A stretch of DNA of 36,589 nucleotides, taken from NCBI GenBank assembly GCA_015680685.1, contig MNCI01029550.1:752561-789149 (forward strand). The letters run 5' to 3'. Every line of letters starts with the position of its first letter. Position 1 is the first letter of the stretch. This document shows positions 9,566 to 21,876 of the stretch, piece by piece. The stretch is from Gnetum montanum. Its lineage: Eukaryota; Streptophyta; Gnetopsida; Gnetales; Gnetaceae. The notes beneath the pieces were generated by a model that had not been told where the DNA came from, did not search any database, and saw only the letters and a program-made list of their open reading frames with translations. A program made the position numbers and the translations under genes.

Positions 9566-12313
9566 TCATGGCTTCTCAATTGGGATTTTCCCTTTACTAT
9601 TTGGTTTCTGGAATTGATATTGGTTTAACAATGCTTTGAGCTTATCTTCCTTTGATCTAGGATCATGTATCGTTCATGCAAATTCAACAATGTTGGATGG
9701 AGTTAGTATTGTCCAAGGACATGGTATTTGTGAAAACATCTTATTAGCCTTGATGTACCATGTTGCAATCTATGTTATTTCTTCTTCAAAAGCTCTAGCC
9801 ATTTTCTTCAACTCCTAATAATATGTCATTCTTTTGGCCAAATTTGTTGCTACATCATTTTGATCCTAGTAGCTAGCCTTGACTTCTTGTAGTTCAAAGT
9901 TTACTATGTGAAACTTCTATTGTGCATCTTTTCTATCTACAAACTTCTTTTCGTACATTGCGTACACTGTAGCCATTTTCTGCTTCAGTTCTATTCTCAG
10001 TCTTCCTACTGTTAGCATGGCCAAGTTAGCATATTTGAGATTTGCTAATCCCATATATTCTATTAAGTCCTCAATCTGTAGGTATTTATTCTTTATCTTG
10101 GCTTGATGAACATGGATAAGACTATCCAAGATGGATTGCTAATTGGGTGTTTGGTTTGTGATGAAACTAATTTTGGCTTTGGCCATCTGGATTTCCTTCT
10201 CAGTGATCTACTTGTACATGCTCACTTTGTCTCTAAAGTTTATTTTTTAGCCTTTCATGCTTTTTAGTCTTGTTTTACCATGTGGTGATTTCTTTATTGA
10301 TTTTTATCATACTGCATGTACTTCTTTGATTGATAATGTTCTATTCTCATGGGCCAGTTATCTTTTATCAAGGTTAACAGTAGCAAATTACTCTCTAAAT
10401 TAATGGATGCTTTCTTTTAGTACATTTTTCTACTTTTTGATGTCTGTTTTCCTGATGTTCTCTACAGTAATTCTTTTGTTCTTTTCTTCTAACGCAGTAA
10501 TATACTTGACATGTGCATCTTTTTGAGTATCTACTATTGAAGCATTCCACATTGCCTTTTCTTTTTCTATTTGCATTTGTTTGTGTTTAGTCATTAATTA
10601 ACTGATATGTTCATCTTTAAATTGTTCAAGATGGTTAGGTGTAATGTGTTGTGCAAGGTCTTATTTTTTAGTTCTTAGTGCAACTAATTCCTCTTGTAAC
10701 CTCTACACTTCACTCTCTACATGTTGCATCCTAATTTGTGCCATGACTAGTTTACCTTTTATTGAGATTAATTTAGACTGAAATGTAGTGATATCATTGG
10801 GTGTATCAAAAAGGTTTTGCATGGCTTGTCCTGTCTGCAACAGTTACTCTAATACATCTTGATGCTCTTCAAGGTCATTAATGTCCCAACTATGGTTTCT
10901 ACATATTTAGTTCTAGTAATATCAGTCGGTGGCACAACAGGAACATTGAAGGATTCCTTGATGTGATCTATTATAACCTCCACTACTTGTGTTGCATTAC
11001 GACAATTGTGGCTTCATCTCCAATCTTCAACATTACTTGGAAGGATGCAATGTTCCCTGAGATCTATTATGCCTAGTTATTATCCTCTTCTACCTATAAA
11101 GAGACTTGTCCACTTATAGATCTTATTGATATGACAAGTCTACTGGGATTATCCTTAACTCTATACATGTTTGAGACCTCCCTATGTTCCAATTTTTTGT
11201 TTCTATGATCTTTTATATATGGCTCATTAAGGGTCTGCAGTCTGGTTGTGTTGATGGAGCACTTTATGTTGCTTGTTTTTCACTTAGAGTTGATCCACTA
11301 GGTTCTACTTGTTATGTTTCTATGAATGGAATATTTGCCATTGGTGTGGATCCTACTGTAGCCTTAGTGCTTGGTGATTTCTTAGCTTGATCCTTCTTAG
11401 GTGGCATTGGCTTAGAGATTTCAACATATGATGCATTTTGGGCCTTGAAAAGAACATCATTAGTATAGTCCAAAATTCTAGTATTTCGACACAATTTTCT
11501 AATAAGACAAGGAAATGATAGAGTGGGTTTCCCTCTCTTCTTCTTCTCAAATCTTTTTTGTATCTCTAGGAATAGTAGATGGATGATGTTGGCTTGGAAT
11601 TTTTCCATTAGAATATCACTTCCTTTGGAAGCATAGGTGGAAATTTGATTAAGTTTCTTCATTGGGAATATGTGGTATGTCCCAATCTTGAAATAAATCT
11701 TCTTAGTAGTGGACAATTTGCTATACTCTTTTTCAATGATTCCATATACCTTATGTAGCCATATATTCCTTGCATCTATGTTAGACCTTATAGATAGCTG
11801 AGCTATGTTGGCCCCAACATTTGGTATATTTCATGCCTTTGCAATTGCTTCTATAGAGTATGGCATTGTGACTCCCTCAACTTTCACAGTGGCATCATCC
11901 TGTTTGTTTTTCCAAAATTGATAGAGTTATTCCAAGTACTATTCATCATTGCTTGAGATGGTGGACCATAAGGGAGATGCTTGAAGTTGCTCATGGACCT
12001 CTGCAAGAGCAAACTCCATGAAGGATCCAAAATTTAGTTCCACTATGATAGTTGACATAATGAAATTTTTTTGAATTGCTTGTAGACATTCATTAAAGAG
12101 TGTAAGATATTGTCCTTATTCTAGAGCAGGTAGCGCATTAAGTTTTTCCTACATAGATTACCTTGTTGAATGTGTAGGCTAATGAATGCTATAGAAATGT
12201 ACCTCTTTCTTTGTATTAGGAGTTTGTTCTTCACATTGTCCTTTGCTTCTTTCTATGGGTCTTTGCTTCCTTGATTGTGATGGTCCTCTAGCTTTGGATC
12301 TTTTTGGTGGCAT
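9566..12313 (-). pseudogene. Accessory ORF2 of element C (about 916 codons, decayed)
   Basis: It starts at an ATG preceded by TATGATTGCAA, the equivalent of TATGATTACAG before the B ORF, and ends at a TGA at 9566-9568. The span is an exact multiple of three. Layout: a basic Arg/Lys/Gln-rich N-terminus (MPPKRSKARG...), a globular half with ELNFGSFMEF near residue 90 and TLSFPCLI near residue 267 (about 11510), a Lys-rich linker, a long coiled coil rich in Glu, Gln, Lys and Leu (about 10750-10300), and a C-terminus with IPCPW and HDPRSKED (9643-9669). Each motif has a counterpart in element B. There are several in-frame stops, mostly TAG/TAA at Gln positions, so it is dead. No signal peptide or convincing membrane segment was seen, arguing against an env-like protein. 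Function unknown. Confidence 0.7.
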
Positions 12314-12748
12314 TTGCAATCATATAGAATTTTTAAGATTACCTAATTATTTTAGAAAATTTCTAACAATTTATAACCCTTCATTGGATTTTGGATTTTG
12401 ATCAAAATGTTTATTCATTATCAACTTTATTTTTAATTTGGATTTTAGAGTTTGAAAAATTTGTTATTTAGATAAAATCCTTTATAAGAAAAATCCTTAC
12501 TTGAATAATTAGAAATAACTAGAAATAATTTATCTTGAATGACTTATCAAAATCTTTAATTTCTTATTTAAAACATATTCAAATGATCATTTGGAAAGAA
12601 ACATTAATTGTATTGACTTATATTAGATTAGAATATGATTATCTTTTATTGTTCTTACCCTTACTTTGTTCTTCCAAGTGTTAGAAAAATTTGGTATAAT
12701 TCACAAAAAAATATGCACAGTGTTCTCCCCCATGACTGAGTTATTTAC
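12314..12748 (-). other. Candidate intron before ORF2 of element C
   Basis: The donor on the minus strand is CTAGA|GTAAAT, with its GT at plus 12748-12747. It is followed by CTCAGTCATGGGGG, which matches TTAGTCATGGGGG after the B donor. The acceptor equivalent is GATTGCAA|ATG, with AG changed to AA. The intron is inferred by homology with element B. Confidence 0.4.
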
Positions 12749-12895
12749 TCTAGGAACAAAAGGAAATAAGAATGGCCCAAATCAAATGTGCGTTGAGGAA
12801 GATATGGAGCTTTGAAGGTTTGGAAGTCAAAAAAATAACATGAACGCCTTGGGCGTGAAATAAGGAAATGAAAAATTTTCCCAAGAGTTTGCATG

Positions 12896-13000
12896 TATAT
12901 ATAGATTTTTATAAGGGATATATCATAGATATGACATCATGGATATGATATTCTAGGGGCTCATATATTGTATCCATGATATCATCTTTGAACTTTTTAG
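12896..13000 (-). promoter_or_regulatory. Internal U3-like promoter of element C
   Basis: On the minus strand a block of near-palindromic motifs (plus 12914-13000: ATATCATAGATATGACATCA, GGATATGATAT, ATCCATGATATCATC) precedes AAAATCTATATATACATGC (TATATATA at 12896-12903). The 13-mer ATCATAGATATGA is also in this element's own LTR U3 (9240-9260, opposite orientation). The TATA context matches AAAATCTATAAATATCATTG at 21940 in element B. Promoter activity is inference. Confidence 0.55.
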
Positions 13001-13428
13001 AATTTTTGCAAATTTTGATAGAAAAAATGAACAAAATGGATAGTCTGGACGATGTAAAGATGATCCAAATGATTCTCGATCATAGATGATGCTTAGAATT
13101 TAGGACATGATCATCAAAAGTATGTGAAAGGAGTTTTGGTAAGGTATGCTAAGTAAGCTTTTAGGAGATGGTTGATCAAAATCATTGAACTTCTGAATAA
13201 ATACACATATATAGGGAAATAATAATGATTATTAAGTATTCAGGAGATACAAGATGATGTGGAATTGGTTATCAAGTATGAAACACAAGAGTTATACAAG
13301 TGGGTCCTTCCCAAAGTAGGCTCTTGCCCTTAATGTCCATGTATAACCACACCTACAAGTGTCCATAGGTACTTAAGAAATTGAATGTAAATTATATCTA
13401 TCTTCCAAAACACACATGTTAGTATTGC
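13001..13428 (-). other. Spacer of element C left of the B insertion
   Basis: Non-coding. It corresponds in position to the pyrimidine-rich spacer of B at about 21450-21870, though wording is poorly conserved. It ends at the 5' LTR of B. The five bases before B (ATTGC) and after B (ATTAT) agree at three positions, compatible with a decayed target duplication but not proof. Confidence 0.45.
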
Positions 13429-14275
13429 TGATGAGTTGCAGATTGGTTGCATTGACAAGGCCACATCGACTAGGCCCCGTCGATGCAGGGTTTATTCTTG
13501 CCTATAAATACGTGTCAACCTACCATGTTTTAGGATCATTCTGTCATAGTTGTAGTGAAGCTATGTAGTTTTTACATTTGAAAGTTAGAATATTTTCCTG
13601 AGTGCCTACAACAAGAGTCATTAAGTGTATGGATCTTTATTTGAGCACTAATGTACCTGAGCATGACAATGTGTGTGACAATAAAGACAAACTTTTTGAT
13701 AAAGGTTCTAGCATTCTAGATAGTTTAAATGTGTCATTCATGCACTTAATGTTTTTAATTATTTATTCAATGTTTTTCAGTAATTAAGCTAATTATGTAA
13801 TTAAGCAAGATAAGCTAAATATCAATTAAGTAAACACATAAGTATAACCGCTTCGAGCATGCATATGACATTTGGTAATCCTAGTAGCACTTAACGCTTG
13901 GTAACCTAGCAACATTATATGTGTTTAGGATGTGTATGGCAAGTGGGACCAGATACTTATGTTAGGACTTGTTAAATAGTAGTTAGCCATTAGATTAAAG
14001 TAGGTATTAAATTACTTTATTCTCTATCTTATTTATTTCAAGCACCAAAATCATAAAATATAAAATGACAAAAAACATGTGCCTTAGTTATACTTAAATT
14101 ATAACCTTGAGCTTCACAAGTGTAGTTGGAAAGACAACGAATGTCCTCAACATCCAGTTTACTTCCTAGAGAACTAGTGCACCAGAAAGTATAGAGTCCA
14201 TAGAATTTGAGTGGATCGTGTGTGAACACTTTGTGATTTGTATGGTTGGGTGTAGGGGTACCTTGCTGCTCATCA
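13429..14275 (+). repeat. 5' LTR of element B (847 bp)
   Basis: It starts TGATGAGTTGCAGATTGG and ends GCTGCTCATCA. Landmarks are the U3 motif CATCGACTAGGCCCCGTCGA (13464-13483), TATAAATA (13503-13510), CTTTATTTGAGCAC near 13629, GACAATAAAGAC near 13676, and the conserved end TGTAGGGGTACC near 14251. It is shorter than the 3' LTR because one U3 repeat block is missing. Confidence 0.9.
13503..13510 (+). promoter_or_regulatory. TATA box of the B 5' LTR
   Basis: TATAAATA in the context GCCTATAAATACGTG. The same box is at 25589-25596 in the 3' LTR. Confidence 0.75.
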
Positions 14276-14276
14276 T

Positions 14277-14294
14277 TGGCATCGTTGCTGGGAA
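14277..14294 (+). other. Primer binding site, tRNA-Asp type
   Basis: TGGCATCGTTGCTGGGAA begins two bases after the LTR. Plant tRNA-Asp ends such that its complement begins TGGCGCCGTTGCCGGGG. The site differs mainly by G-to-A and C-to-T changes. A tRNA-Asp primer is characteristic of Athila-type gypsy elements. Confidence 0.75.
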
Positions 14295-14446
14295 CTCTTT
14301 TTGTTGAAATGTGCACTATCTAGGATTAGTAAACATCATTAAGATCATTGAACAAACCCTAAGGTTAACATTATTCTCACACATAATATAAGTACATAAG
14401 CACATTGATATTTTATTTGTTTGCAAAATGTATTTTTATCATAGGC

Positions 14447-16200
14447 ATGACAATGCTAAACTGCCAATCCCACAAGAGTGCAAGGTGATATATACTCATC
14501 CAGATGAGTATGTGCTTGATTTCACCTTCATCCTACATTAGGATAAACAACTATGATGGCATGATATGGAAGGTAACATTGTAATGCCTCCCGATCAATC
14601 TATGCCTATGATGCTGCTTCAAACTCTTAAGAAGCTAGGCATCCAAGATCTTCAAGAGGAGTATTTTGTGCATGATTACTATTACCAAAACTACCATTGC
14701 ACTGAAACACAATGTCAAATAGATCGACACTAGGAGAGGTACCATGAGGTTGTAAAGGGAAAATGGTTCACCAATCCCTTGTTCTTATTGAACCAAGACA
14801 ATAATGAGAATCCTCTTTCTAGGGGCTCTTAACATGAAAATTCTCCACCCCTCATTACTGGTGATGAGGGTGTGGCCCTGAATTTTTGCTCCACCATGAA
14901 CAATCTAGGTTTAGGTAAAGATGGTAGTCAAGATAGGGGCTTGGACAAGCATTAAAATGATAAGAAACCTAACAAACATGGTTTTGAAAACTAAAGGGAA
15001 GTTGGTAGATACCATGGTGGTGGAAATCCTCCTCCCTCTTCATCCTCTTTATCTACATCTTCTTCTTCTTCTTTTTCTAGTTTAGAAAATGCCATAGAAG
15101 GAACAATCATGATGAAGGTGAGCAGCAAGACAATACTAATCATTGGTGCCATAATGAACGAATGGGTGATAGAGGACATCATCGGTGACGATGAAATAAT
15201 GATGATGATGTGCCCTTGTTGGTAGCTCGAAGCATGCTTAACATTATAGAGGTAGTTAAGATCTCAACTAGGTACATGAAAGATAGTCAGATCAAGTGCC
15301 TAGACATGAACAAGATCCCAAGATTTGAGGGGATATAACTTTGATCTATAAAACCATTTACAAGCCTTTCATGATGCCTGCATCTTACAAAACATAGAAA
15401 ATAATTGGCAAAAATTGAAGCTATTTCCCAGGATACTCATCAAAGAGGTAGAAAGCTGGTATTGATTATTGTAATAGAATCCATTTGCAGGTGGAGCACC
15501 ATGCTAGAACTATTTAATGACAAATACCAAACATACTCCAGAGTGTCTAATCTGAGAAGGCAAATCCAAGGCTAGAAATAGGAAAGACATGAACCCTTGG
15601 ATGCTACCATGAGCAGATATTATTCTCTCTTACACCAATACCCTGGCCATGGTTATTCTCAGAGGAAACAACTCTACTACACCATAGATGGGCTTAGAGC
15701 AGAACCTAGAAGAACTCTTGGGGTTTATGCCCAAGGGAGACTGTTTGAACTAAAAGATCATCAGATACAAAGGTTGATAGAGCAAGTAACAAAAGAAGAA
15801 GGTGAGTTGTGAAAAAGGGAAAGTGCAAAAGAATATAACAAGAATCTTTTCATTAGGAAAAGGGAGGTTCAATTTTGTGATGAGGAGTCACCACTCGATG
15901 AGGTGGTGAACAAAAAAACCTTACCCATCCAAAAATCTATTTTTGATATTTCGACAAAGGTTGATAAACTATGGGACTCTTTGGATGAAAAATTTCAAGC
16001 TTCTATGAAGATTGTTGAAGCATCCAGAGTGTAGAATAGTGATCATAATCGTAGGAGGCAGAAAGAAGCTAAATGTTCTTATCAAAGAGATGAGGGAAAA
16101 GCTACTGTAGTAGAAGAAGTTATGGAGATAGACTTTGATGATGATGATGGGTGTGACATTTGTCAATATGAACATTTGAAGGGATGCTACCTTATGATGT
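14447..16200 (+). pseudogene. Gag of element B (decayed)
   Basis: The translation is in pieces across frames. An N-terminal piece has HPDEYVLDF (about 14495), followed by a low-complexity Ser/Asp-rich stretch (15030-15200). A capsid-type region runs from about 15290 (IPRFEG) through WSTMLELFNDKY (15498) to GELWKR-like sequence near 15810; its longest open part is 15597-15812. Near 16150 a Cys/His cluster CDICQYEHLKGC resembles a CCHC knuckle with altered spacing (C-x2-C-x3-H-x3-C). The true start is not certain because no clean ATG-led frame survives. Many stops are TAG/TAA at Gln or Trp positions. Confidence 0.7.
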
Positions 16201-17050
16201 CACACTTATAAGAGTTTGGGGTATACACATTGAATCCTTGATTAGTAAGGAGGAAAGCACCCAAATAATTACCTTATTCTCAAGGCAATCCAAGGTAGTT
16301 CTACTAGCAACAATAAGCTTACTATCCAAGTGGAGCTCCACCACAACTGTATGAGCAACACTAGTAGTGGAAATAACCACAGTCGTTGGGGATGCCACCA
16401 TCGAGACAATAGTACCCTTATAGGCAACCAAATCCATACAGGTACTATGTTCAGCAACCCATTTCTCCAAAAAGCTTTATAAGCCATGCCTCATTCCAAC
16501 ATCACTATTATTCTCTAGAGGACCACTGAACTCATTCACCATCTACTCAAGGGGAGCACCCATATCCATACCATCCTCTGCATTCATCTGCACACATCCT
16601 TTCCTCATCTAGTTACCTCCTATTTCATCCATGTAGGACAAAATGTCCACATAGTTGCAGCAACACCTCATTCCAGCATCACTATTATCCTCTAGAGTAC
16701 CATCAAACTCATTCATCATCTACTCAAGGGAAGCACCCATATCCATACTGCCTTGTGCATCTATCTACACGCATCTCTCTTCCCTCAACCTAGTTACCTC
16801 TTGCTCTGTCCATGCAGGGTGAAACTCCCCCATAGCCACAACAACGAAACACTACAAGGGCTGTAAATTTACAACCAACCTTCCAGCTAAGTGGTTTGGA
16901 TAATCAATCTAGGAAATAACCATTTTTTCAACCCAATAGTCCTCCAAAACCCTCACAACCTAATACAGTTGCTTGCCTTGTATCTCCAACACCCTCATCC
17001 TTTGCATCAAACACATTCGAGAGTCCTTCAAACCAAATGCCACCTTAGAT
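16201..17050 (+). pseudogene. Pro/Gln/Tyr/His-rich Gag-protease linker of element B
   Basis: One reading frame from about 16310 to 17045 gives a linker dominated by Pro, Gln, Tyr, His and Ser with several stops. The start (a stretch ending in LNP) matches the Gag linker of element C on the minus strand (HLQESEAYVLNP, 30960-30925), so the two elements share this domain. It contains a 59-residue tandem duplication. Such linkers lie between nucleocapsid and protease in plant gypsy polyproteins. Confidence 0.6.
16489..16846 (+). repeat. 177-bp in-frame tandem duplication in the linker
   Basis: Unit 1 (16489-16665) and unit 2 (16666-16846) both start CCTCATTCCA and share CATCACTATTAT, CTCATTCA, ATCTACTCAAGG and CACCCATATCCATAC. 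The period is 177 bases, or 59 codons, so the frame is kept. Confidence 0.9.
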
Positions 17051-17089
17051 TTGCATTATGATGCTAAATCATGTTGTTTTTTATTAGAT

Positions 17090-17480
17090 TAAGAATGAAA
17101 ACCTTCCCATGAAAAGATCCGACCTAGGAAGTCCTCTTATTTACATACAGATCACTGACAAGAGCCTTGCAAGGCTTTCCTTGATTTTGATTCCGGTGTC
17201 AAACTCATCTTCCATGACATGTACAAGGCCTGGAACCTACCACCTCTAGAGAGAAACATCCATTTGGAATTGGTAGACCATTTAATCACTATCCCTTCGG
17301 GATTAATGGAGGACATTGTGACCATAGTTTGTGGATAGTTCTATCTTACTGATTTTCTAGTGATCAAGGTAGAAAACAGCAAAGGTGACTTCCCCATCAT
17401 TATGGGATGTGCATGGTTGAGCATTGTTGATGCATGAATGGGCATCAAGGACCTCTCCTTGGAAATATCCAAGAAAAATG
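17090..17480 (+). pseudogene. Aspartic protease of element B (decayed)
   Basis: A retroviral-type protease matures the Gag-Pol polyprotein. Visible are DLGSPLIY near the start, the catalytic motif FDSG (Asp-Ser-Gly, 17189-17197), DMYKAWNL, LVDHLITIPSG, DFLVIKV, and the late motif IIMGCAWL (about 17397), which stands where gypsy proteases have ILGRPFL. Stops interrupt it (for example at 17336). The minus-strand element C has a homologous copy at 30378-29925. Confidence 0.75.
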
Positions 17481-17695
17481 AATTTGAATAACGTGAGAAG
17501 AAGCAAGTTCCTTGCATCTTGTATGATGATAACTGGTGCAATTGTGTGTAGAAAATCTAGTCCATTAAAAGTGCATTCATTAAAGCATGTTAGTGTGCAC
17601 ATGAAATCGATATCCAAAGGTGCTTGTACGTAGTAGCCATAAAACAGGAGGACACTTAGTGGCTAATAGTTGACTCTGATAGTAGCACATGATGC

Positions 17696-18540
17696 ATGAA
17701 ACCTACTAAGATCTTGACATGTGCTTATGTCAAAGGCATAGATGAACTTGAGCAAGTTCATCTCCAACTCTCTGATGATGAAAATGATGATGCTTGTTGG
17801 GGAGAGTTGGAAATCCATGATAATTTCAAGCAAGAGCCCTTAGAGTTAAAAACTCTACCAGTCGGCATGGAGTATGCATTTTTAAACAATGGCAAGTTGG
17901 TTATCACAAATGTGAATCTTGCTCTTGAATAAAAAGACAAGCTATTGATGGTGGTTAACAAATGGCCAACAACCTTTCCTTGGTCATCTTGAGCTAATAG
18001 GAAAACAACATTCATGAGTTCTTAGGGGACAGTTGCATATTGCAAGATGTTGTTCAGTTTGTGCAATGCCCCTATAACATTTCAACACCTAGTCCTTAGT
18101 ATTTTTCAATAGCAAATTGGTAGTGGGATAGAAGTCTTTATGGATGACTTCTCTACCTGTGGGACTACATGTGAGCAAGCCATGGATCACCTTGAGAAAA
18201 TCTAAAAAGATGTGTTGAAATAAACCTTAGGCTCAATTGGTAGAAAAGCTGTTTAATGATCCAAGAGGGCATAGTACTAGGGCACCAAATTTTGCAAAAA
18301 AGGAATTAAGGTTGACATGAAAGAGATAAGGGTCATCCAAGGAATCACATGCCAACTAGAGACAGTCAAAGACATCTAATCATTCATTGGACACATTGGC
18401 TACTATTGGTAGTTTATACAGAATTTCTCTAAGATTGCAAAGTTACTGGTTGAGCTTACAAAGAAAGATGTTCCATTTGTCTAGACTAGGGAGCGTGAAC
18501 ATGCATTCCAATAGCTAAAGGAAAAACTCATAGAAACTCC
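17696..18540 (+). pseudogene. Reverse transcriptase of element B with an internal deletion
   Basis: An acidic segment (17750-17900) leads to the region before RT (KWPTTFPW, about 17960). The frame then continues directly into TTFMSS*GTVAYCKM, LCNAPITFQ (18060-18095) and the catalytic box FMDD (18137-18148). The fingers/palm part normally in between, with the VDYR and LDGxSGY-type motifs, is missing. By comparison with the usual layout roughly 120-140 codons were lost, with the junction near 17990-18003 and the frame unchanged. The thumb region follows. Catalytic YMDD is FMDD here. Confidence 0.8.
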
Positions 18541-18960
18541 AATTCTATAGGTACTAGATTGGTTCAAAGCATTTCAGATAATGATAGATGCATCAAATTA
18601 TGCCTTGGGAGCTATGCTTATGTAGTTGGAGAATTGAAAATGTTCATACTATATCCACTGTGCAAGTTGAAGCATTGTGAGTGCACAGTTGAATTACACC
18701 ATAATTGAGAAAGAATTAATGGTAGTGGTGTATGCTCTTGAAAAGTTTAGGCACTATGTGCTTAGCTATAAGGTATTTGTGCACATAGATCACAGTGTGA
18801 TTTGCTTCCTAATGAACAAGCCAATGGTGAGCCCCCGTATCATATGGTGACTTGTCATCTTGTAGGAATTTGATGTTATAATGGTAGATTGGAAAGGAAC
18901 TAAGAATGTGATCAGTAATCATCTTTCTTAGTTAGGAAGGGATAATAAAAAGGAGGAGAG
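18541..18960 (+). pseudogene. RNase H of element B (decayed)
   Basis: It follows RT, as in gypsy Pol. Visible motifs in order are MIDASNYALGAML (first Asp at 18587-18589), LNYTIIEKELMVVVYALEKF (Glu near 18707) and VFVHIDHS (about 18775), matching the D-E-D pattern and the conserved tail of this domain. It is one of the least damaged parts of pol. Confidence 0.8.
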
Positions 18961-19199
18961 CTCACTTTCTGATCAATTTCCAGATGAACTCCTCTTTACA
19001 AGAGTAATAAAGGACCAAGTTCCCACTGAATTAAAATTATATGATGACATCCTCACTTATATTCTCACTTAGAATATGCCACAAGATCTAGACTTTAGGA
19101 AGAAACAATAGTTTCTTCATCGGGCTAAGTACTTCATGCAAATCAATAGACACCTTTACAAGGTATGTGCTAATGGCTTGGTTCATTAGTGTGTTTGTG

Positions 19200-20385
19200 A
19201 TGCAAATCAATTGCGTGTTGTCTAGGATGCTCATGAAGGCCCTTGCAAATGCACTATGCAGGGAGATGCATAACCATAAAAATCATGATGGTAGGATACT
19301 ATTGGCCTACAATCTTTAGGGACATCTACCAATTTGTCCAATCTTGTGAGCATTGTCAATGAGATGGCAAGATGACCACATGAATGGAGGGTCCTCAATA
19401 ATGGATTCAACCATTAGAGCCCTTTGACATATGAGGCATATGCTTTATGGATCCCATCATGCCCATGTCCAATGGAAAGGCATACATCATCGTAGCAGTC
19501 GACTACTGCACCAAATGGGTAGAAGCAGTAGCCATCACTAATTGTACATCATTCACTGTTGCTTGATTTATACAACAACATATTGTAAATAGGTTTGGTG
19601 TGTCATGTGCACTAATTTTTGACAATGGAATCCATTTTACAGGTGCCACCTCTCTAAAGTTGATGTAATGCTTAGGGGTTAAACATAAATTAACAACACC
19701 CTATCACCCCCAAGCCAACAGTTAAGTAGAAGTCACCAATAGGAAAATCACAAAGATCCTAACATGGACTATAAGCAAATATATGAGAGACTAGAGCATG
19801 AAACTCAATAATGCCCTTTGGGCCTACTATTCCACATGGCAACTCCCCATAGGCTACTTCCCTTATGAGCTAGAGTATGGAAAATTTCCAACACTTCTTG
19901 TCCAATCTGAGCTTTGTACACTTTCAATAGCCTCTAACTTGGAGCTTGGATTGAAACTAACATAAAGAGAAAGATTGATCAATGTTAATGTGCCAGATGA
20001 AAATTGATTAGTGGCCCTATCTTTGAATGAAGTACATTAGACATATAGCAAGAAGCATCATGACCTTCAAATTTGGAAAGTAAGATTTCAACCTGGAGAT
20101 AAGGTTCTCTATTAGAACCCCACAAATGTATCCTAGAAAAAAAAATTCCAAACATTGTGGGAGGGAAGTTATCTAATTGATGAAACTTTCCCCTCTAGGG
20201 CCATGTTAATCTACAAACCTGAGAGCCCACACATGAAGCATTTGATCAACATCCAACAACTAAAACCTTTCCTGGAGCCAAGACAAGCTAGTGTAACTAC
20301 TACCTCATCAGATGGACAACCATGCCTCACATTCCACATCTCTTATATTCAACCCAATCATGGGGGAGATGGCCATTTATGCTAA
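19200..20385 (+). pseudogene. Integrase of element B (decayed)
   Basis: The zinc-binding start is recognisable (AHEGPC, GYYWPTIFRDIYQF, CEHC at about 19346). The core has FMDPI...AYIIVAVDYCTKWVEAVA, FDNGIHFTG and QVEVTNR. Of the catalytic D-D-E triad, the first Asp is replaced by Cys (19441-19443), the second Asp is at 19621-19623 and the Glu at 19729-19731. The C-terminal GDKVLY (about 20097) and FQTLWEGSYLIDETFP are gypsy-typical, and the frame closes at 20385. There is a frameshift near 19265 and several stops. No chromodomain was seen, consistent with the Athila/Tat side of the gypsy tree. Confidence 0.85.
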
Positions 20386-21876
20386 TCATACACATGAGTC
20401 CTTAATTTTTCACTTTTTGTTTTCCATAATTTTATTTCACACTTTGTTGATTTTTTACCTCTTCATAGTTTTTCACTCTATTGATTTTCTCAATTTTTGT
20501 CTTACAACATCATTAGTATGTTTATCTTTTTTGAATATTTTATACTTTCTTATATATTTCACTTTATTTTTGTGTGACCTTCCATTATTTTTGCTACTAA
20601 AAGTGCTTTATTAATGCAAGAAATAGTGCCAATGTTGTTTACTTATGGTGGTTTGTGCTTAATCTTGTGATTGTTAATGTCTAGTTTCTATTTTTGAATT
20701 CTGATGTCTCATGACTAAGGCATGGTTTATTTTTGTAAAATAGGTAGTAAGTCCATATCATCCACCCATCCACAAACTCTATGGTTTTCCTTGTTTTGGA
20801 AGTTTGAGATTCCTTTTCATTAAATAAACATTTAGTAAATTGATGACCTTGGTAGTTCTTGGAATTGGGAAGGATTCAAAGGTTTGCATAGGGTGTGACT
20901 TCAAGGGAACTCAATACTCTTTGTACTCTTCTACTTACTTGGATGCTCGAGTGTTTTCATTAGCTTCTTACCATTCCATGTCGACTACTAATAAGAAGTC
21001 AAATAAAGTCTTTGCATGGTGTGGTTCCCATCCAAAAAAAAAAATTCAACATGATGGAAATTCAAAGCATACCCCTTAGACAAATAAAATGGGCTACAAG
21101 CATTGGTTATTGGACTAGAAAGACATGTTACCCATGCTTGAAGGTCCCCTCTAACTAAGGCCCTCTCTCACTTGCTACTTCTCTTTTCTTCTCTTTATGG
21201 AATGGTGGTTGTTTTGTGTGAGCACTCTTGTGTCTTGAGGGAGTGGATTAGTCTTGAAGTGGTGATGTGAAGTCACTAAAAATAGTTGGTTTTGATTTGG
21301 ACTAAGGATGGATCTTGTCATGTCATTTTAAACACAAACTCCAAAAAGGACTTCTTATGACCTCAATTTAGGATTCCATCCCACCTTCTCAGTCAACCAT
21401 CTATGCTGCCCATAACTCACCTCACTACCGATTTCCATGTTATGTTCAATGTCTTAGTTTGATGTGTTGGAATTCATGGATAGATTCTTTTGGGTTGGTC
21501 CTTAAATTTTCATTATCATTAATTAACTATGGGGCCCACAAACTTCTTAGTTGACATTATACAAGGGTAATAAGGGCATGTGCCTACTATAGGGAGGACC
21601 CACTTGCATATCTCGTAGTTTGGATAGTTAAGTCCCTTACCTTAGACATTGTTACAATCATATCTTTCACGTGCCCCATTGTACATCCAGCTTTGTGCTC
21701 CTTAAAATATTCATAAAACTTCATTCTCTAACAATTTCCTCAATTTTTTGAACTCCAACATCCTCTTTTACTATTTTCATCATGTTCATGACTTTTTTGG
21801 CTTCCATTTGATTCCAATTTCATTCAAGAACTTGTATTTTTAAAGTTTTACCAAATTCAATGGTGGTCAACAACTA
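20386..21876 (+). other. Non-coding spacer between pol and the accessory ORF of B
   Basis: It is T-rich at first (20400-20620), then shares blocks with A2 (20945-21300 against about 1840-2120: CTTTGCATGGTGTGGTTC, CTCTAACTAAGGCCC, GGAATGGTGG) and with C (AGAAAGACATGTTACCCATG). No frame of note. Conservation across elements suggests a functional leader or packaging/intron region, but that is inference. Confidence 0.6.

Noticed and set aside
9307-9579. 90-residue minus-strand ORF with a hydrophobic stretch
   Set aside because: It spans the end of the accessory ORF, the 3' untranslated region, the polypurine tract and the LTR start of element C in a frame unrelated to the accessory ORF.
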